Shown here: one piece after another, positions 1 to 8,066 of the stretch
How the letters are laid out: every line of letters starts with the position of its first letter
Position numbering within the stretch: position 1 is the first letter of the stretch
DNA from: DATFQE01 sp963738205
Lineage (GTDB): Bacteria; Actinomycetota; Thermoleophilia; Gaiellales; Gaiellaceae
Assembly (NCBI GenBank): GCA_963738205.1
Contig: CAVTVQ010000006.1
Coordinates: forward strand, 682,001 to 746,000
Length of the DNA stretch: 64,000 nt
Reading direction: 5' to 3'
Program-made: the position numbers and the translations under genes
The notes under the pieces: model-generated
What the model was told of the DNA's origin: nothing
Seen by the model: the letters and a program-made list of their open reading frames with translations, nothing else
Database searches by the model: none

Positions 1-210
1 GCGGCGGATCGCGTCCTCGATCCCGTAGAGCCGCATCAGCCGCGTGATCGCGGTCGACTCGCCGCCGGGGATGATCAGGCCGTCGAGGCCCTCGAGCTCC
101 TCCGGCTTGCGTACCTCGACCGGCTCCGCGCCGAGGCGGCGAAGCACGGCCGCGTGCTCGCGGAAGTTGCCCTGGACAGCCAGGACTCCGATGCGCGGTG
201 TCGATTCCAC
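1..210 (-). CDS. pdxT: PdxT, glutaminase subunit of PLP synthase (partial, 3' end outside window)
   Basis: This is the N-terminal 70 codons of the glutamine amidotransferase that feeds ammonia to PdxS for pyridoxal 5'-phosphate synthesis. The translation starts ESTPRIGVLAVQGNF and contains IIPGGESTAITRL, the family's oxyanion/glutamine-binding PGGEST motif. The catalytic Cys and the His/Glu pair would lie beyond the window edge. I chose the GTG at 210 because it places the conserved IGVLAVQG strand at residue 7; no clear Shine-Dalgarno precedes it. pdxS lies upstream on the same strand, but a peptidase gene on the other strand sits between them. Confidence 0.93.
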   Translation of the reverse strand, partial: MESTPRIGVLAVQGNFREHAAVLRRLGAEPVEVRKPEELEGLDGLIIPGGESTAITRLMRLYGIEDAIRR

Positions 211-301
211 GGCGACAATTCTACGATCGAGGGCGATAGACGTTCCTCGATTTCCTTGTAGCCTGCCCTCGTCCGTGTTCTCCAAGGGGGAGGTTCACAA
301 C

Positions 302-1324
302 TTGCGTCGCATCATCTTGGCCGTCGGCCTCACTGCGCTGCTGGCCGCCGTCGCCGTGACGGTCGCCGTGGCCGCGAAGCCCGGCAACGGGCAGTCCACC
401 GGAACGGGGACGGTCTTCCTGCCCAACCCTGTCGCCGAACTGCAGAACCAGTCGCTCACCGACCAGAAGGACGCCGACTACCCGGCGCTCGCCGCGGCGT
501 ACCACTCCGTCAGGCTGACCAATCTGGACGGCAGCGGCCGCCTCGTCGGCGACTACGCCAACATCCTCAGCGAGACGGGCACCCCGGCGTACTCGCCCAC
601 GAATGAGTTCAACTACCGCAGGAACGACGACCGTTTCGAGCAGGTGATGGCGTACTACTGGATCACCGAAGCGCAGAAGTACATCCAGAGCCTCGGGTTC
701 GGCTCCACGTTGCGGCCGGTCAACAAGGAGTCGCAGGACGTCCGCATCAACCAGTGGGGGCTCGACAACTCGTTCTCGACCGACAAGAAGGATCAGCTCA
801 GGTTCGGCAAGGGCGGCGTCGACGACGCCGAGGACGCAGAGGTGATCCTCCACGAGCTCGGGCACGCGATCCAGGACTCACAGCAGGTTCCGTTCGGCTT
901 CGGCCCCTCGATCGAGGCCGGTTCGATCGGCGAGGGCTTCGCCGACTACTGGGCCGTGACGGTGAGCAACGTCATCTCGCCCACGCCCGACGCGCCGTGC
1001 GTCGCGGACTGGGATTCCGTGTCGTACACCTCGACGACGCCGCACTGCCTGCGCCGCACGGACACCAACCTGAAGTACCCGGGCGGCCTGAACGGCGCCG
1101 TCCACCACGACGGGATGATCTGGTCGCGGGCGCTCTGGGACATCCGGAACGCGCTCGGCCACCTGAAGGCCGACACGATCATCCTCGAGGGCCACTTCGG
1201 CCAGCGGGACCCGACCATGCCGCAGCTCGCGCAGAGCACCGTCGCCGCCGCGCAGCGGCTCTACGGAACATCCGAGGCGAATGCCGTCCGCAACGCCTTC
1301 GTGGCACGCGGAATCCTCTCGTAA
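302..1324 (+). CDS. Secreted zinc metallopeptidase (HELGH, gluzincin-like)
   Basis: This 340-aa protein has an N-terminal signal peptide (LRRIILAVGLTALLAAVAVTVAVAA). The zinc site is HELGH at about residue 184, in EVILHELGHAIQD, followed about 22 residues later by GEGFADYWA, whose Glu is the likely third zinc ligand as in thermolysin- and fungalysin-like enzymes. It should act outside the cell on proteins; the substrate is unknown. The start is TTG 302, because a GGGGGAGG Shine-Dalgarno ends about 8 nt upstream and the signal peptide then begins correctly. The frame is open further upstream, but only over shadow sequence antisense to pdxT. It lies between pdxS and pdxT on the opposite strand. 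Confidence 0.85.
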   Translation: MRRIILAVGLTALLAAVAVTVAVAAKPGNGQSTGTGTVFLPNPVAELQNQSLTDQKDADYPALAAAYHSVRLTNLDGSGRLVGDYANILSETGTPAYSPTNEFNYRRNDDRFEQVMAYYWITEAQKYIQSLGFGSTLRPVNKESQDVRINQWGLDNSFSTDKKDQLRFGKGGVDDAEDAEVILHELGHAIQDSQQVPFGFGPSIEAGSIGEGFADYWAVTVSNVISPTPDAPCVADWDSVSYTSTTPHCLRRTDTNLKYPGGLNGAVHHDGMIWSRALWDIRNALGHLKADTIILEGHFGQRDPTMPQLAQSTVAAAQRLYGTSEANAVRNAFVARGILS

Positions 1325-1366
1325 GGCCGCGCAACGGAGGGGGCGCCTGCGGGCGCCTCCTCCTCC

Positions 1367-2251
1367 CTACCAGCCGCGCGTCTCGAGCAGCTGTTCGGGG
1401 GCGATCGAGCCGGCGGCGATGCCGACCATCGCCTCGCCGAGACCGGAGGAGACCCGGGCGAGCACCTCGGCGTCGTTGTAGTGCGTCGTCGCCTCGACGA
1501 TCGCCTTGGCGCGTGTGGACGGGTCGCCCGACTTGAAGATTCCCGAGCCGACGAAGACGCCGTCCATGCCGAACTGCATGCACATCGCCGCGTCGGCAGG
1601 CGTTGCGATCCCACCCGCGGTGAAGGTCACCACCGGCAGGCGCCCGTTCTCCGCCACCCACTTGACGAGCTCGTACGGCGCCTGGATGTTCTTGGCCTCG
1701 GCGAACAGCTCCTCTTCGCGCAGCGAGTGCAGGCGCCGGATGCCGCCCATCACCTCGCGCATGTGGCGGACGGCGTTCGAGACGTCGCCGGTCCCCGCCT
1801 CGCCCTTCGTCCGGATCATCGCGGCGCCCTCGGCGATCCGACGGAGCGCCTCGCCCAGGTTGCGGCAGCCGCAGACGAATGGGACGGTGAACCTCCACTT
1901 GTCGATGTGGTGGTCCTCGTCGGCCGGCGTCAGCACCTCGCTCTCGTCGATGTAGTCGACCTCGAGCGCCTCCAGGATCTGCGCCTCGACGAAGTGGCCG
2001 ATGCGCGCCTTGGCCATGACGGGAATCGTCACGGCCTCCTGGATCTCGCTGATCTTGTCGGGATCGGCCATACGAGCGACGCCGCCCTCGGCACGGATGT
2101 CGGCCGGGACGCGTTCGAGCGCCATCACGGCGACGGCTCCGGCGTCCTCCGCGATCCGCGCCTGCTCGGCGTCGGTGACGTCCATGATCACCCCGCCCTT
2201 CAGCATCTCGGCGAGGCCGCTCTTCACGCGCATCGTCCCGATCTCGGCCAT
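1367..2251 (-). CDS. pdxS: PdxS, synthase subunit of pyridoxal 5'-phosphate synthase
   Basis: This 294-aa enzyme condenses ribose 5-phosphate, glyceraldehyde 3-phosphate and PdxT-derived ammonia into PLP. It is full length for the family. Visible hallmarks are the N-terminal VKSGLAEMLKGGVIMDV with the conserved Asp, the substrate-binding Lys in VMAKARIGH, the second catalytic Lys in MIRTKGEAGTGDV, and VPFVCGCRNLGEALRRI. The ATG at 2251 gives the standard N-terminus MAEIGTMRVKSG; the open frame further upstream is arginine-rich shadow. pdxT follows on the same strand after about 1.15 kb. Confidence 0.97.
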   Translation of the reverse strand: MAEIGTMRVKSGLAEMLKGGVIMDVTDAEQARIAEDAGAVAVMALERVPADIRAEGGVARMADPDKISEIQEAVTIPVMAKARIGHFVEAQILEALEVDYIDESEVLTPADEDHHIDKWRFTVPFVCGCRNLGEALRRIAEGAAMIRTKGEAGTGDVSNAVRHMREVMGGIRRLHSLREEELFAEAKNIQAPYELVKWVAENGRLPVVTFTAGGIATPADAAMCMQFGMDGVFVGSGIFKSGDPSTRAKAIVEATTHYNDAEVLARVSSGLGEAMVGIAAGSIAPEQLLETRGW

Positions 2252-2537
2252 CGGGCCGATTCTAGCCGCGCCGGGCAACGGCACGGGCTCGGGCGGGCCC
2301 GGCGGCAAGCGCCGCCGAGCTCGCCTGCCCGACCCCGCTCTACTTCGTCGAGATGGCCGTTGCGACCTTGAGAAGCAGGCTCGTCTCGCCGCCGAAGCCG
2401 CGCAGCCTGCGTCGAAGCTCAACCGCATTCATCGTGTGCCGCCTTTCCCTACCGCATTAAGGAGTGGTCTGATGCTGAGGGGCAACCGGGCCTCGCGCAT
2501 CACTCTTTTCGGGATTCACGAACTCCCCTGATGGGGT

Positions 2538-2933
2538 ATGACTTGGAAGGTGGAAGCGATTCGGGTCCTGATCGTCGACGACGACGAGTACTTCGCAGCC
2601 TCGCTCGAAGCGGCCCTTGCAGACGATCGCCGCGTGCAGGTGATCGACTCGGTCCGCGACGGCGCCGAAGCCGTCGCCCGGTGCGCCGAGATCCAGCCGG
2701 ACGTCGTCGCGATGGACATCCACATGCCGGCGATGGACGGCGTCGAGGCGACCCGCCGGATCCGCGACCAGGACTCCGCCGCCGCCGTGATCCTGATCAG
2801 CGGCTCGATGTTCACCGACGCGCGCGACCTCGCCACCGAGGCGGGCGCCGTGGGGTACCTCACGAAGGCCCAGTGTGCGCGGGAGCTCCTGCCCGCCATC
2901 CTCGAGGCCGCGCAAGCTCCTCAGCCTCGTTAG
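2538..2933 (+). CDS. Single-domain response regulator receiver (CheY-like)
   Basis: This 131-aa protein is a lone receiver domain with no output domain. The acidic pair is in VLIVDDDEYF, the phosphoacceptor is the Asp in PDVVAMDIHMPAMDG, the switch position is in ILISGSM and the conserved Lys is in VGYLTKAQ. It probably relays phosphate to or from another component, or works by protein-protein contact. No kinase gene adjoins it; the nearest in the window is about 17 kb away. A 127-aa unknown protein follows 20 bp downstream and may be co-transcribed. About 290 bp between pdxS and this gene shows no feature I can support. Confidence 0.9.
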   Translation: MTWKVEAIRVLIVDDDEYFAASLEAALADDRRVQVIDSVRDGAEAVARCAEIQPDVVAMDIHMPAMDGVEATRRIRDQDSAAAVILISGSMFTDARDLATEAGAVGYLTKAQCARELLPAILEAAQAPQPR

Positions 2934-2953
2934 CGCCTGTAAGGTCGGCGGCG

Positions 2954-3337
2954 ATGGCTGCTCGCGGCGAAGGTGGATTCCCGAGCCTCAAGCGCGTAGT
3001 CCTCGCCGAGCCGCAAACCGGCGAGGCGATCCGGATTCTCGCCCTTGAGATCTACGAGGATGGCTTCGCGATCCGGTGGGCTCTGCCGGGCGGCCCGGGA
3101 CCGACGCCCGCCTCGCCTGATGCGGCAGGCCTCAACCCCTCGGGGTTCATACCCCTGAAGCTTCGCGACGACGTGGGAACCCGCTACTACTACGAAGGGA
3201 TGTTCGGCGGGACGACTCCCGGAGCGGCGGGCGGCGGCATCTCGTTCTTCTCGCCTGTGATCCCCGACCGGGCGAGCTGGGTCGAAGTGCTGGTGAAGGA
3301 CGGGTTCGTCCGCTTCGAGCTCCAGCCGACGGAGTAG
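2954..3337 (+). CDS. Hypothetical protein downstream of the receiver gene
   Basis: This 127-aa protein starts at ATG 2954, just after the receiver stop codon, within a longer open frame. It has no signal peptide or membrane segment. The sequence looks beta-rich (EAIRILALEIYEDGFAIRWAL, then a Gly-rich loop and ISFFSPVIPDRASWVEVLVKDGFVRFEL) and resembles small all-beta proteins, but I do not recognise the family. Convergent with the propeller gene at 3415; a hairpin lies between them. Confidence 0.72.
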   Translation: MAARGEGGFPSLKRVVLAEPQTGEAIRILALEIYEDGFAIRWALPGGPGPTPASPDAAGLNPSGFIPLKLRDDVGTRYYYEGMFGGTTPGAAGGGISFFSPVIPDRASWVEVLVKDGFVRFELQPTE

Positions 3338-3369
3338 CCCTGCAGGGTGGAGCGATTCGGGTAGAGCCC

Positions 3370-3401
3370 GGAGCGCGCCCACCCCACGGCGGGCACGCTC
3401 C
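3370..3401. terminator. Hairpin between convergent genes
   Basis: GGAGCG (3370-3375) pairs with CGCTCC (3396-3401), and GCCC (3377-3380) pairs with GGGC (3391-3394), with one mismatch between the two stems. It lies between the stop codons of two convergent genes, so it could end transcription from both sides. There is no T tract, as is common in GC-rich actinobacteria. Confidence 0.5.
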
Positions 3402-3414
3402 GTCTCGGTTGGAT

Positions 3415-5340
3415 CTAGCGGAAGCTGTACGCGCAGGGTGCCGACTGAACGAACGTCTTGTTCTCGTTCGCCTTCGCGAAGGCATCCCTGAGCACGGTCT
3501 GGTAGGCCCGGAACGGACTGCCGCTCGGGGTCAGCCCGTGCAGGCCGAGCTCGGCGTTCGCCTCGTTCATCAGGGCGTTCACGGTCGCAAACCCGGCGGA
3601 GTTCGTACCGACAGCCCCGTCTGCGACGATCAGTGAGCTCCCGCTGACCTTGCCGTTGAGCACGTTCAGCGCCATGACGGCGAGCTGCGCCGAAAGGTCG
3701 TTCGCCATGTTCGTGGACGACGCCTTGACCCAGTTCGCGAACGCTCCGTAGTTCGCCGGGTCGAAGGGCGTGCCGTCCGGCTTGCGGAGATTGAGGCTCA
3801 CCATCGACGCGAGGTCATCAGCTCCGACCAGAGCCTGGCCGTTCTTGTTCGTCCAGAAGCCCGTCCCCTCGGCTCCACCAACGCCGACGCAGACGCTCCC
3901 GAACCGCACGGTAGTGCGGTCGCCGGCAACGGCCGTCACCGAGACCGGGGAGGGGGTCGTGCGCCTCCAGTTGGACTGCGAAGGGCTCGCCGCAGCGAGC
4001 TGATGCAGGCCCGGAGCGACCTTCAGGCTCTTCGGCGTCGTGTACGCCGTGCTTCCGACCTGGACTTTCCAGCCTGCGAGCGTGCTCTCGCTCGGGTCGA
4101 GCTGGCCGTTCGTGTTCGCGTCGTAGTACTTCACGAGGTCGAGGAGCGTCACAGTGAACGCGGCACTGGTCTGTGACGACGACCCCGCTTCGTTCGCGGC
4201 CGTCACTCGGCACGTGTAGTCGCCCGGCTCGGTGAACGTGAAGCTCGAGCTCGTGGCACCGGGAATGTCGCTCCCGTCGAGCAGCCACTGGTACGCGAAG
4301 CTGCGCGGCGCACGGAAAAGGAAGGCGCCGCCGAGATCGGCTTTCCAGCTACCCGTGCCACAGCTCAGCGGGTCGCCGAGGCTCGCGCCCCCGCCGATCG
4401 CGGGAAGCTGCTCTCCGGCCTCCGGCGCCCGAAGCAGCGCGGGCAGGATCGGGAGATGCTCACTCTCCGCGAGCGTCGCGGCTGGTCCGGAACCGTCCAT
4501 ATTTCCGGCTCGGATCCTCCCATCCCAGAAGCTGGCCCAGTAGATCTTCCCTGCGGCGGGGTCGAGAGCAACGCCGGCCGGGTTCTGTCCACTCGCGAAC
4601 AGGGTCGATGGCGTCCCGGTGCCATCGAGGTTCCCGACCCGGATCTGACCGGACTTGAGAGCCGCCCAGTACAGCTTTCCGGCCGCCGCGTCGATCGCGA
4701 CGCCGAGCGGGTTGTCGCCCGCGTCGCCGGGACCGAACACCGTCGACGCCGAGCCCGAGCCGTCAAGATTCCCTACGCGTACCTCGTCGCTGTCCTGGTT
4801 CGTCCAGTAGATCTTGCCCGCGGCACGGTCGATCGCGAGCCCGCTCGGACCGCTTCCGACCGGCTCCGCGAACAGCGTCGCCGGCGCGCCCGTCCCGTCG
4901 AGGTTCGCAACACGGATCAGACTTGTCGTGTAGTTCGCCCAGTAGATCTTCCCGGCCGCACGGTCGATCGCGACCCCGCAGAGGGAGCCCGGATCGGCAA
5001 CAAGCGTCGACGCGGTGCCAGAGCTATCCAGGTTTGCAACCCGGATCGCTCCGCCAAAAAAGTTGGCCCAGTAGATCTTCCCGGCCGCAGGATCGAGCGC
5101 GACCCCACAAGGGCCGCCCTCGTTGCCGAACGAGGTCACAGCTGATCCCGGAACGTCCACGTTCGCAACCCGGATCGTCAACCCATCCTCGTTCCCCCAG
5201 TAGATCTTGCCGCCTGCTTCGTCGATAGCGCCTGCGCCGACGGGCAGGAGAGCCGCTACGAACACGAGTGCCGCCAGTGTCGCGAGACGAATGCCTCGAC
5301 GACTGCGAACAGGCGGACGCCGAACGAACCCCTCTCCCAT
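3415..5340 (-). CDS. Secreted YWTD-like beta-propeller protein with Ig-like and SdrD-like C-terminal domains
   Basis: This 641-aa protein begins with an Arg-rich signal sequence (about residues 18-40, hydrophobic LATLAALVFVAALLPVG). Residues about 45-300 contain six or more tandem repeats of about 42 aa built on AAGKIYWAN...IRVANLDGTG, the pattern of YWTD/LDLR-B or NHL-type propeller blades. An Ig/PKD-like domain follows (FAYQWLLDGSDIPGA...GDYTCRVTAANEAG), then a segment with DANTNGQLDPSE...GWKVQV, like SdrD/Cna-B spacer repeats. No sorting signal or C-terminal membrane anchor is visible. The ATG at 5340 is preceded by a strong GGGGGAGGGG Shine-Dalgarno. Likely a surface or secreted scaffold; the ligand is unknown. 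Confidence 0.85.
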   Translation of the reverse strand: MGEGFVRRPPVRSRRGIRLATLAALVFVAALLPVGAGAIDEAGGKIYWGNEDGLTIRVANVDVPGSAVTSFGNEGGPCGVALDPAAGKIYWANFFGGAIRVANLDSSGTASTLVADPGSLCGVAIDRAAGKIYWANYTTSLIRVANLDGTGAPATLFAEPVGSGPSGLAIDRAAGKIYWTNQDSDEVRVGNLDGSGSASTVFGPGDAGDNPLGVAIDAAAGKLYWAALKSGQIRVGNLDGTGTPSTLFASGQNPAGVALDPAAGKIYWASFWDGRIRAGNMDGSGPAATLAESEHLPILPALLRAPEAGEQLPAIGGGASLGDPLSCGTGSWKADLGGAFLFRAPRSFAYQWLLDGSDIPGATSSSFTFTEPGDYTCRVTAANEAGSSSQTSAAFTVTLLDLVKYYDANTNGQLDPSESTLAGWKVQVGSTAYTTPKSLKVAPGLHQLAAASPSQSNWRRTTPSPVSVTAVAGDRTTVRFGSVCVGVGGAEGTGFWTNKNGQALVGADDLASMVSLNLRKPDGTPFDPANYGAFANWVKASSTNMANDLSAQLAVMALNVLNGKVSGSSLIVADGAVGTNSAGFATVNALMNEANAELGLHGLTPSGSPFRAYQTVLRDAFAKANENKTFVQSAPCAYSFR

Positions 5341-5573
5341 GAGACCCCTCCCCCAATGTGTCCTCCGTTTGAGGACGTCCACATAGTGATACTGCCTCGC
5401 GGGTGCGTTCCTCAAGGTCTGCGAGACCTATTCCGACCGTGAGGGAGTCCCACTGTTGAAACGACTAGGGAGCTGCGATCCCGAGGCGGGTCAGGTCGTC
5501 GGCGGGCCCTTCGGCCCGCAGCGTTGCTCTCCGGCTGAACATCCAGGGCATCGACCGAAGATGGGCAGAGTCA

Positions 5574-5647
5574 TGGGCCCGCCTGGATTCGAACCAGGGA
5601 CCAACCGATTATGAGTCGGCTGCTCTAACCAGCTGAGCTACGGGCCC
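5574..5647 (-). tRNA. tRNA with CAU anticodon (elongator Met or lysidine-type Ile2)
   Basis: The 7-bp acceptor stem GGGCCCG (5647-5641) pairs perfectly with CGGGCCC (5581-5575). The D-arm begins TAGCTCAGCTGG, the anticodon loop is CTCATAA, and the T-arm contains GGTTCGAATCC. The length is 74 nt with the discriminator; CCA is not encoded. A CAU anticodon cannot by itself distinguish tRNA-Met from tRNA-Ile modified by TilS. Initiator tRNA is unlikely because the 1-72 pair is a normal G-C. Confidence 0.95.
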
Positions 5648-5766
5648 GCGGCCGCGAGCGTACCCCCGTTGCCGGCCAGGCGCACCTCCGTTCCGGACAC
5701 GGTCGACGCACGCGTGTTCCTCTGCACACCGCCTCCATACACGGGCGATAGCATGCGCGTTCAGCC

Positions 5767-6219
5767 GTGAAGGTCTTCCAGCATGAACGCCGCCTGCGGA
5801 CGACCGGGGGCCTCTCGGTCCGAGACATCACCGACGAGGTCAACGAGGTCGTCGCCGTCAGCGGCATCAAGGACGGGATCGCCTGCGTCTACTCGCCGCA
5901 CACCACCTGCTGCGTGCGGGTGAACGAGTTCGAGCAGGGTTTCCTGGACGACTTCGCTTCGCTGCTGAAACGGCTCGTCCCGCAGGAGACCTACTACGCG
6001 CACGACGACTGGGACCGGCGCACCGAGAACGTCTGCGAGGAGGACATGGAGTTCGGCAACGGCCACTCGCACTGCATGTCGATGCTCCTCGGCTCGGCCG
6101 GCGAGTCGATCCCCGTGCGCGACGGAGAGCTCCTGCTCGGGACCTGGCAGCGCGTGCTCTTCATCGAGCTGGATCGCGAGCGAGACCGGCGCTGGCTCGT
6201 CCAGGTCGTCGGTTCCTAG
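5767..6219 (+). CDS. YjbQ family protein (UPF0047, secondary thiamine-phosphate synthase type)
   Basis: This 150-aa protein has the full YjbQ/UPF0047 fold signature: GIACVYSPHTTCCVRVNEFEQG near residue 38 and GNGHSHCMSMLLGSAGESIPV near residue 98. The conserved His and Asp/Glu residues (HTT, DDW, NGHSH) form the metal site. Family members can replace thiamine-phosphate synthase when overexpressed in E. coli, but their normal role is unclear. It starts at GTG 5767, about 120 bp from the tRNA on the other strand. It appears to be a single-gene unit and converges on the SRPBCC/ArsR pair. Confidence 0.93.
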   Translation: MKVFQHERRLRTTGGLSVRDITDEVNEVVAVSGIKDGIACVYSPHTTCCVRVNEFEQGFLDDFASLLKRLVPQETYYAHDDWDRRTENVCEEDMEFGNGHSHCMSMLLGSAGESIPVRDGELLLGTWQRVLFIELDRERDRRWLVQVVGS

Positions 6220-6235
6220 CTAGGAGCCTCGGTTC

Positions 6236-6278
6236 GGCCGCGACGGGCGCGGCCGGAGGGAGACTCTGCCGAGCAGAG
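6236..6278. terminator. Paired hairpins between convergent genes
   Basis: Two hairpins lie in the 79-bp gap between yjbQ and the SRPBCC gene. GGCCGCG (6236-6242) pairs with CGCGGCC (6248-6254). CTCTGC (6264-6269) pairs with GCAGAG (6273-6278) across a 3-nt loop. Both are perfect stems and likely act as a bidirectional terminator. Confidence 0.6.
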
Positions 6279-6298
6279 CCTCCGTCCGGCCGTCGATC

Positions 6299-6745
6299 TC
6301 AGCCCTGTAGCGGCTCGCCGGTCTCGAGCAGCGTCTTCAGGCCGCTCAGCACCATCATCCAGCCTTCGCCGGCGACGCTTGCAGCGGTCTTCGGCGCGCC
6401 CTCGAGCCGGTCGTGGATCACGGTCAGCTTCGAGAAGCCACCGTCCTGGGGCTCGATCTCCCAGCTCACGCGGCTCGGCTCCTCGGCAGCGAGCTCCGCG
6501 TCATAGAGCGGCTGCCACGCGTGGACGAGCCGGCGCGGCGGGTCGTACTCGAACACCTCGTCGTCGCGCCGCACCTCGCCGTTCGGGCCGTGCGAGACGA
6601 CGCGGTCGGGCCCCGCGGCGATCCGCCCGCCGTGGAAGTACTGCGCGGTGAACTCCGGGGTCGTGATGGCCTCCCAGATCTGCTCCGGGCTGGCCTTGAT
6701 GAACACCTGGTAGACCTGGGTGTCCGTCGCGGTGGTGGTCGTCAT
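6299..6745 (-). CDS. SRPBCC / AHSA1-like family protein
   Basis: This 148-aa START-like protein has the AHSA1/SRPBCC pattern: IKASPEQIWEAITTPEFTAQYFHG near the N-terminus, the central SHGPNGEVRRDDEVFEYDPPRRLVHAW, and SKLTVIHDRLEGAP...GEGWMMVLSGLKTLLETG at the end. The fold has a hydrophobic ligand cavity; no ligand can be inferred. The ATG at 6745 has a GGAGGAG Shine-Dalgarno and overlaps the stop codon of the upstream ArsR gene by 4 nt, so the two are translationally coupled. Confidence 0.92.
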   Translation of the reverse strand: MTTTTATDTQVYQVFIKASPEQIWEAITTPEFTAQYFHGGRIAAGPDRVVSHGPNGEVRRDDEVFEYDPPRRLVHAWQPLYDAELAAEEPSRVSWEIEPQDGGFSKLTVIHDRLEGAPKTAASVAGEGWMMVLSGLKTLLETGEPLQG

Positions 6746-7062
6746 GCGGTCTCCTCCAGTTGGTCCTTGAGGTCCGCAAGCGCCGACACGTGGCGCTCGG
6801 CGTACTTGCTGATCCACCGGTCGTGGATCAGCCGGATCGGCACGGGGTTGAGGAAGTGCAGCTTCTCCCGCCCCTGCCGGCGGGCGACGACGAGGCCCGC
6901 ATCCTCCAGGACTCGCAGGTGCTTCATGACGCCGAAGCGGGTCATGTCCAGCTCGGACTCGAGCTCGGTCAGCGTTCGGCCGTCACGCTGGAAGAGCTGA
7001 TCGAGCAGGTGCCGCCGCGTCGGGTCGGCAAGTGCCTTGAAGACGCGGTCGTCGTCGCTCAT
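6742..7062 (-). CDS. ArsR-family transcriptional regulator
   Basis: This 106-aa winged-helix protein has MSDDDRVFKALADPTRRHLLDQL followed by the recognition region LTELESELDMTRFGVMKHLRVLEDAGLV. It lacks the Cys pairs of metal-sensing ArsR proteins, which fits the ArsR/SRPBCC pairs that do not sense metal. The ATG at 7062 is favoured because an excellent promoter (TTGACA-18-TATGAT) ends exactly 7 nt upstream, giving a leaderless mRNA. A palindrome inside that promoter suggests autorepression. The SRPBCC gene follows in a 4-nt overlap. Confidence 0.93.
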   Translation of the reverse strand: MSDDDRVFKALADPTRRHLLDQLFQRDGRTLTELESELDMTRFGVMKHLRVLEDAGLVVARRQGREKLHFLNPVPIRLIHDRWISKYAERHVSALADLKDQLEETA

Positions 7063-7069
7063 CAGGTGG

Positions 7070-7099
7070 ATCATATGTGACCAAATGGTCACCTGTCAA
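7070..7099 (-). promoter_or_regulatory. arsR promoter with embedded palindromic operator
   Basis: On the minus strand, TTGACA (7099-7094) and TATGAT (7075-7070) are separated by 18 bp, close to the sigma-70 consensus. The spacer holds the perfect inverted repeat TGACCA-AA-TGGTCA (7078-7091). Transcription would start at or next to the ATG at 7062. A dimeric repressor bound there would block RNA polymerase, so ArsR autorepression is the natural reading. Confidence 0.8.
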
Positions 7100-7131
7100 C
7101 TTGGGGAACGCTGACGACGGCCCTGCCGCAC

Positions 7132-7950
7132 TTACGTCTCGGCGTGCTGCGCGGCGCGCAGCGCGAGCTCCGGCTCGCTGCGGCTGCGCAGGAGCCGGCC
7201 CGAGTGGTCGAACTCGAAGACCCAGAAGTCGGTTCCCAGCACGTGAACGGCCACGTTGAAGACCGGGATCGGGCCGATGAAGCCCTCGAAGGTCCCGCTG
7301 TGGCCGTGGCCGTGGAGCACGATCGACGGCCGCCGCTCGGCGATCGGCCCCGCGAGCCGCTCGCTCCCCAGATACGTCCACAGCGTGGGCCGCTCACCCT
7401 CGAGCGTGGTCGTCGTCGGCGAGTAGTGGAGCAGCGCAATCCGGATCGGGCAGCGGTCGATCTCCTCGAGCGCCACGTCGAGCGCGCGCACTTCCGCCCC
7501 GGTCTCCGCATAGACCGCGCGCAGCAGCGGCTCGCCGAAGTCCGGCAGCTCCGAGTCGGGGAAGCCGCCGACGAAGCCCTTCGTGCCTGCCAGCCCGAGC
7601 TCGACGCCGTCGATCGTGCAGATCGCGCTGCGGCGGTCGATCACACGAATCCCGCCCGCCTCGAGCACCCGCACGACGTCGTTCATGCGGTTCGCATGCC
7701 AGTCGTGGTTCCCCAGCACGGCGAAGACGGGAACGTCGAGGTCGCTACACGCGTCGGCGAGGACCGCAGCTTGCTCGGGCTCGCCCTGCGTCGTCAGATC
7801 GCCGGCGAGCAGCACGAGATCCGCCCGCTCGGCGATCCTCCCGAACGCCTCTGCGATCGCCGCCCGATTGCCTTCGTGGCAATGCAGGTCGCCGGCGGCG
7901 GCAACTCTGATGGTTGAAGCACTCACGGAGCTGGGTAGCGTAGAAAACAT
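7132..7950 (-). CDS. Calcineurin-like metallophosphoesterase
   Basis: This protein of about 272 aa carries the ordered metallophosphoesterase motifs GDLHCHEGN, GDLTTQGEP, GNHDWH, LLHYSP and HGHGHSG, which bind a two-metal centre. The substrate is unknown; relatives hydrolyse phosphoesters of nucleotides, proteins or lipids. The ATG at 7950 is the first plausible start, but a GTG shortly downstream (VSASTIRVAAAGDLH) could also serve. It has no signal peptide, so it is probably cytoplasmic. Confidence 0.88.
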   Translation of the reverse strand: MFSTLPSSVSASTIRVAAAGDLHCHEGNRAAIAEAFGRIAERADLVLLAGDLTTQGEPEQAAVLADACSDLDVPVFAVLGNHDWHANRMNDVVRVLEAGGIRVIDRRSAICTIDGVELGLAGTKGFVGGFPDSELPDFGEPLLRAVYAETGAEVRALDVALEEIDRCPIRIALLHYSPTTTTLEGERPTLWTYLGSERLAGPIAERRPSIVLHGHGHSGTFEGFIGPIPVFNVAVHVLGTDFWVFEFDHSGRLLRSRSEPELALRAAQHAET

Positions 7951-8066
7951 GAGCTGGCGATCTGGGCGCGCGGCGGTCCCGAGCGCGACCACGACCTCGA
8001 ATTGATGGTCAAGGAGGAGGACGCGGAACGCCGCAGGCCGCGACCTGGTCGAGCCTGTTCAGGCGC

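Noticed and set aside
1481..2371. 296-codon plus-strand open frame
   Set aside because: Antisense shadow of pdxS.
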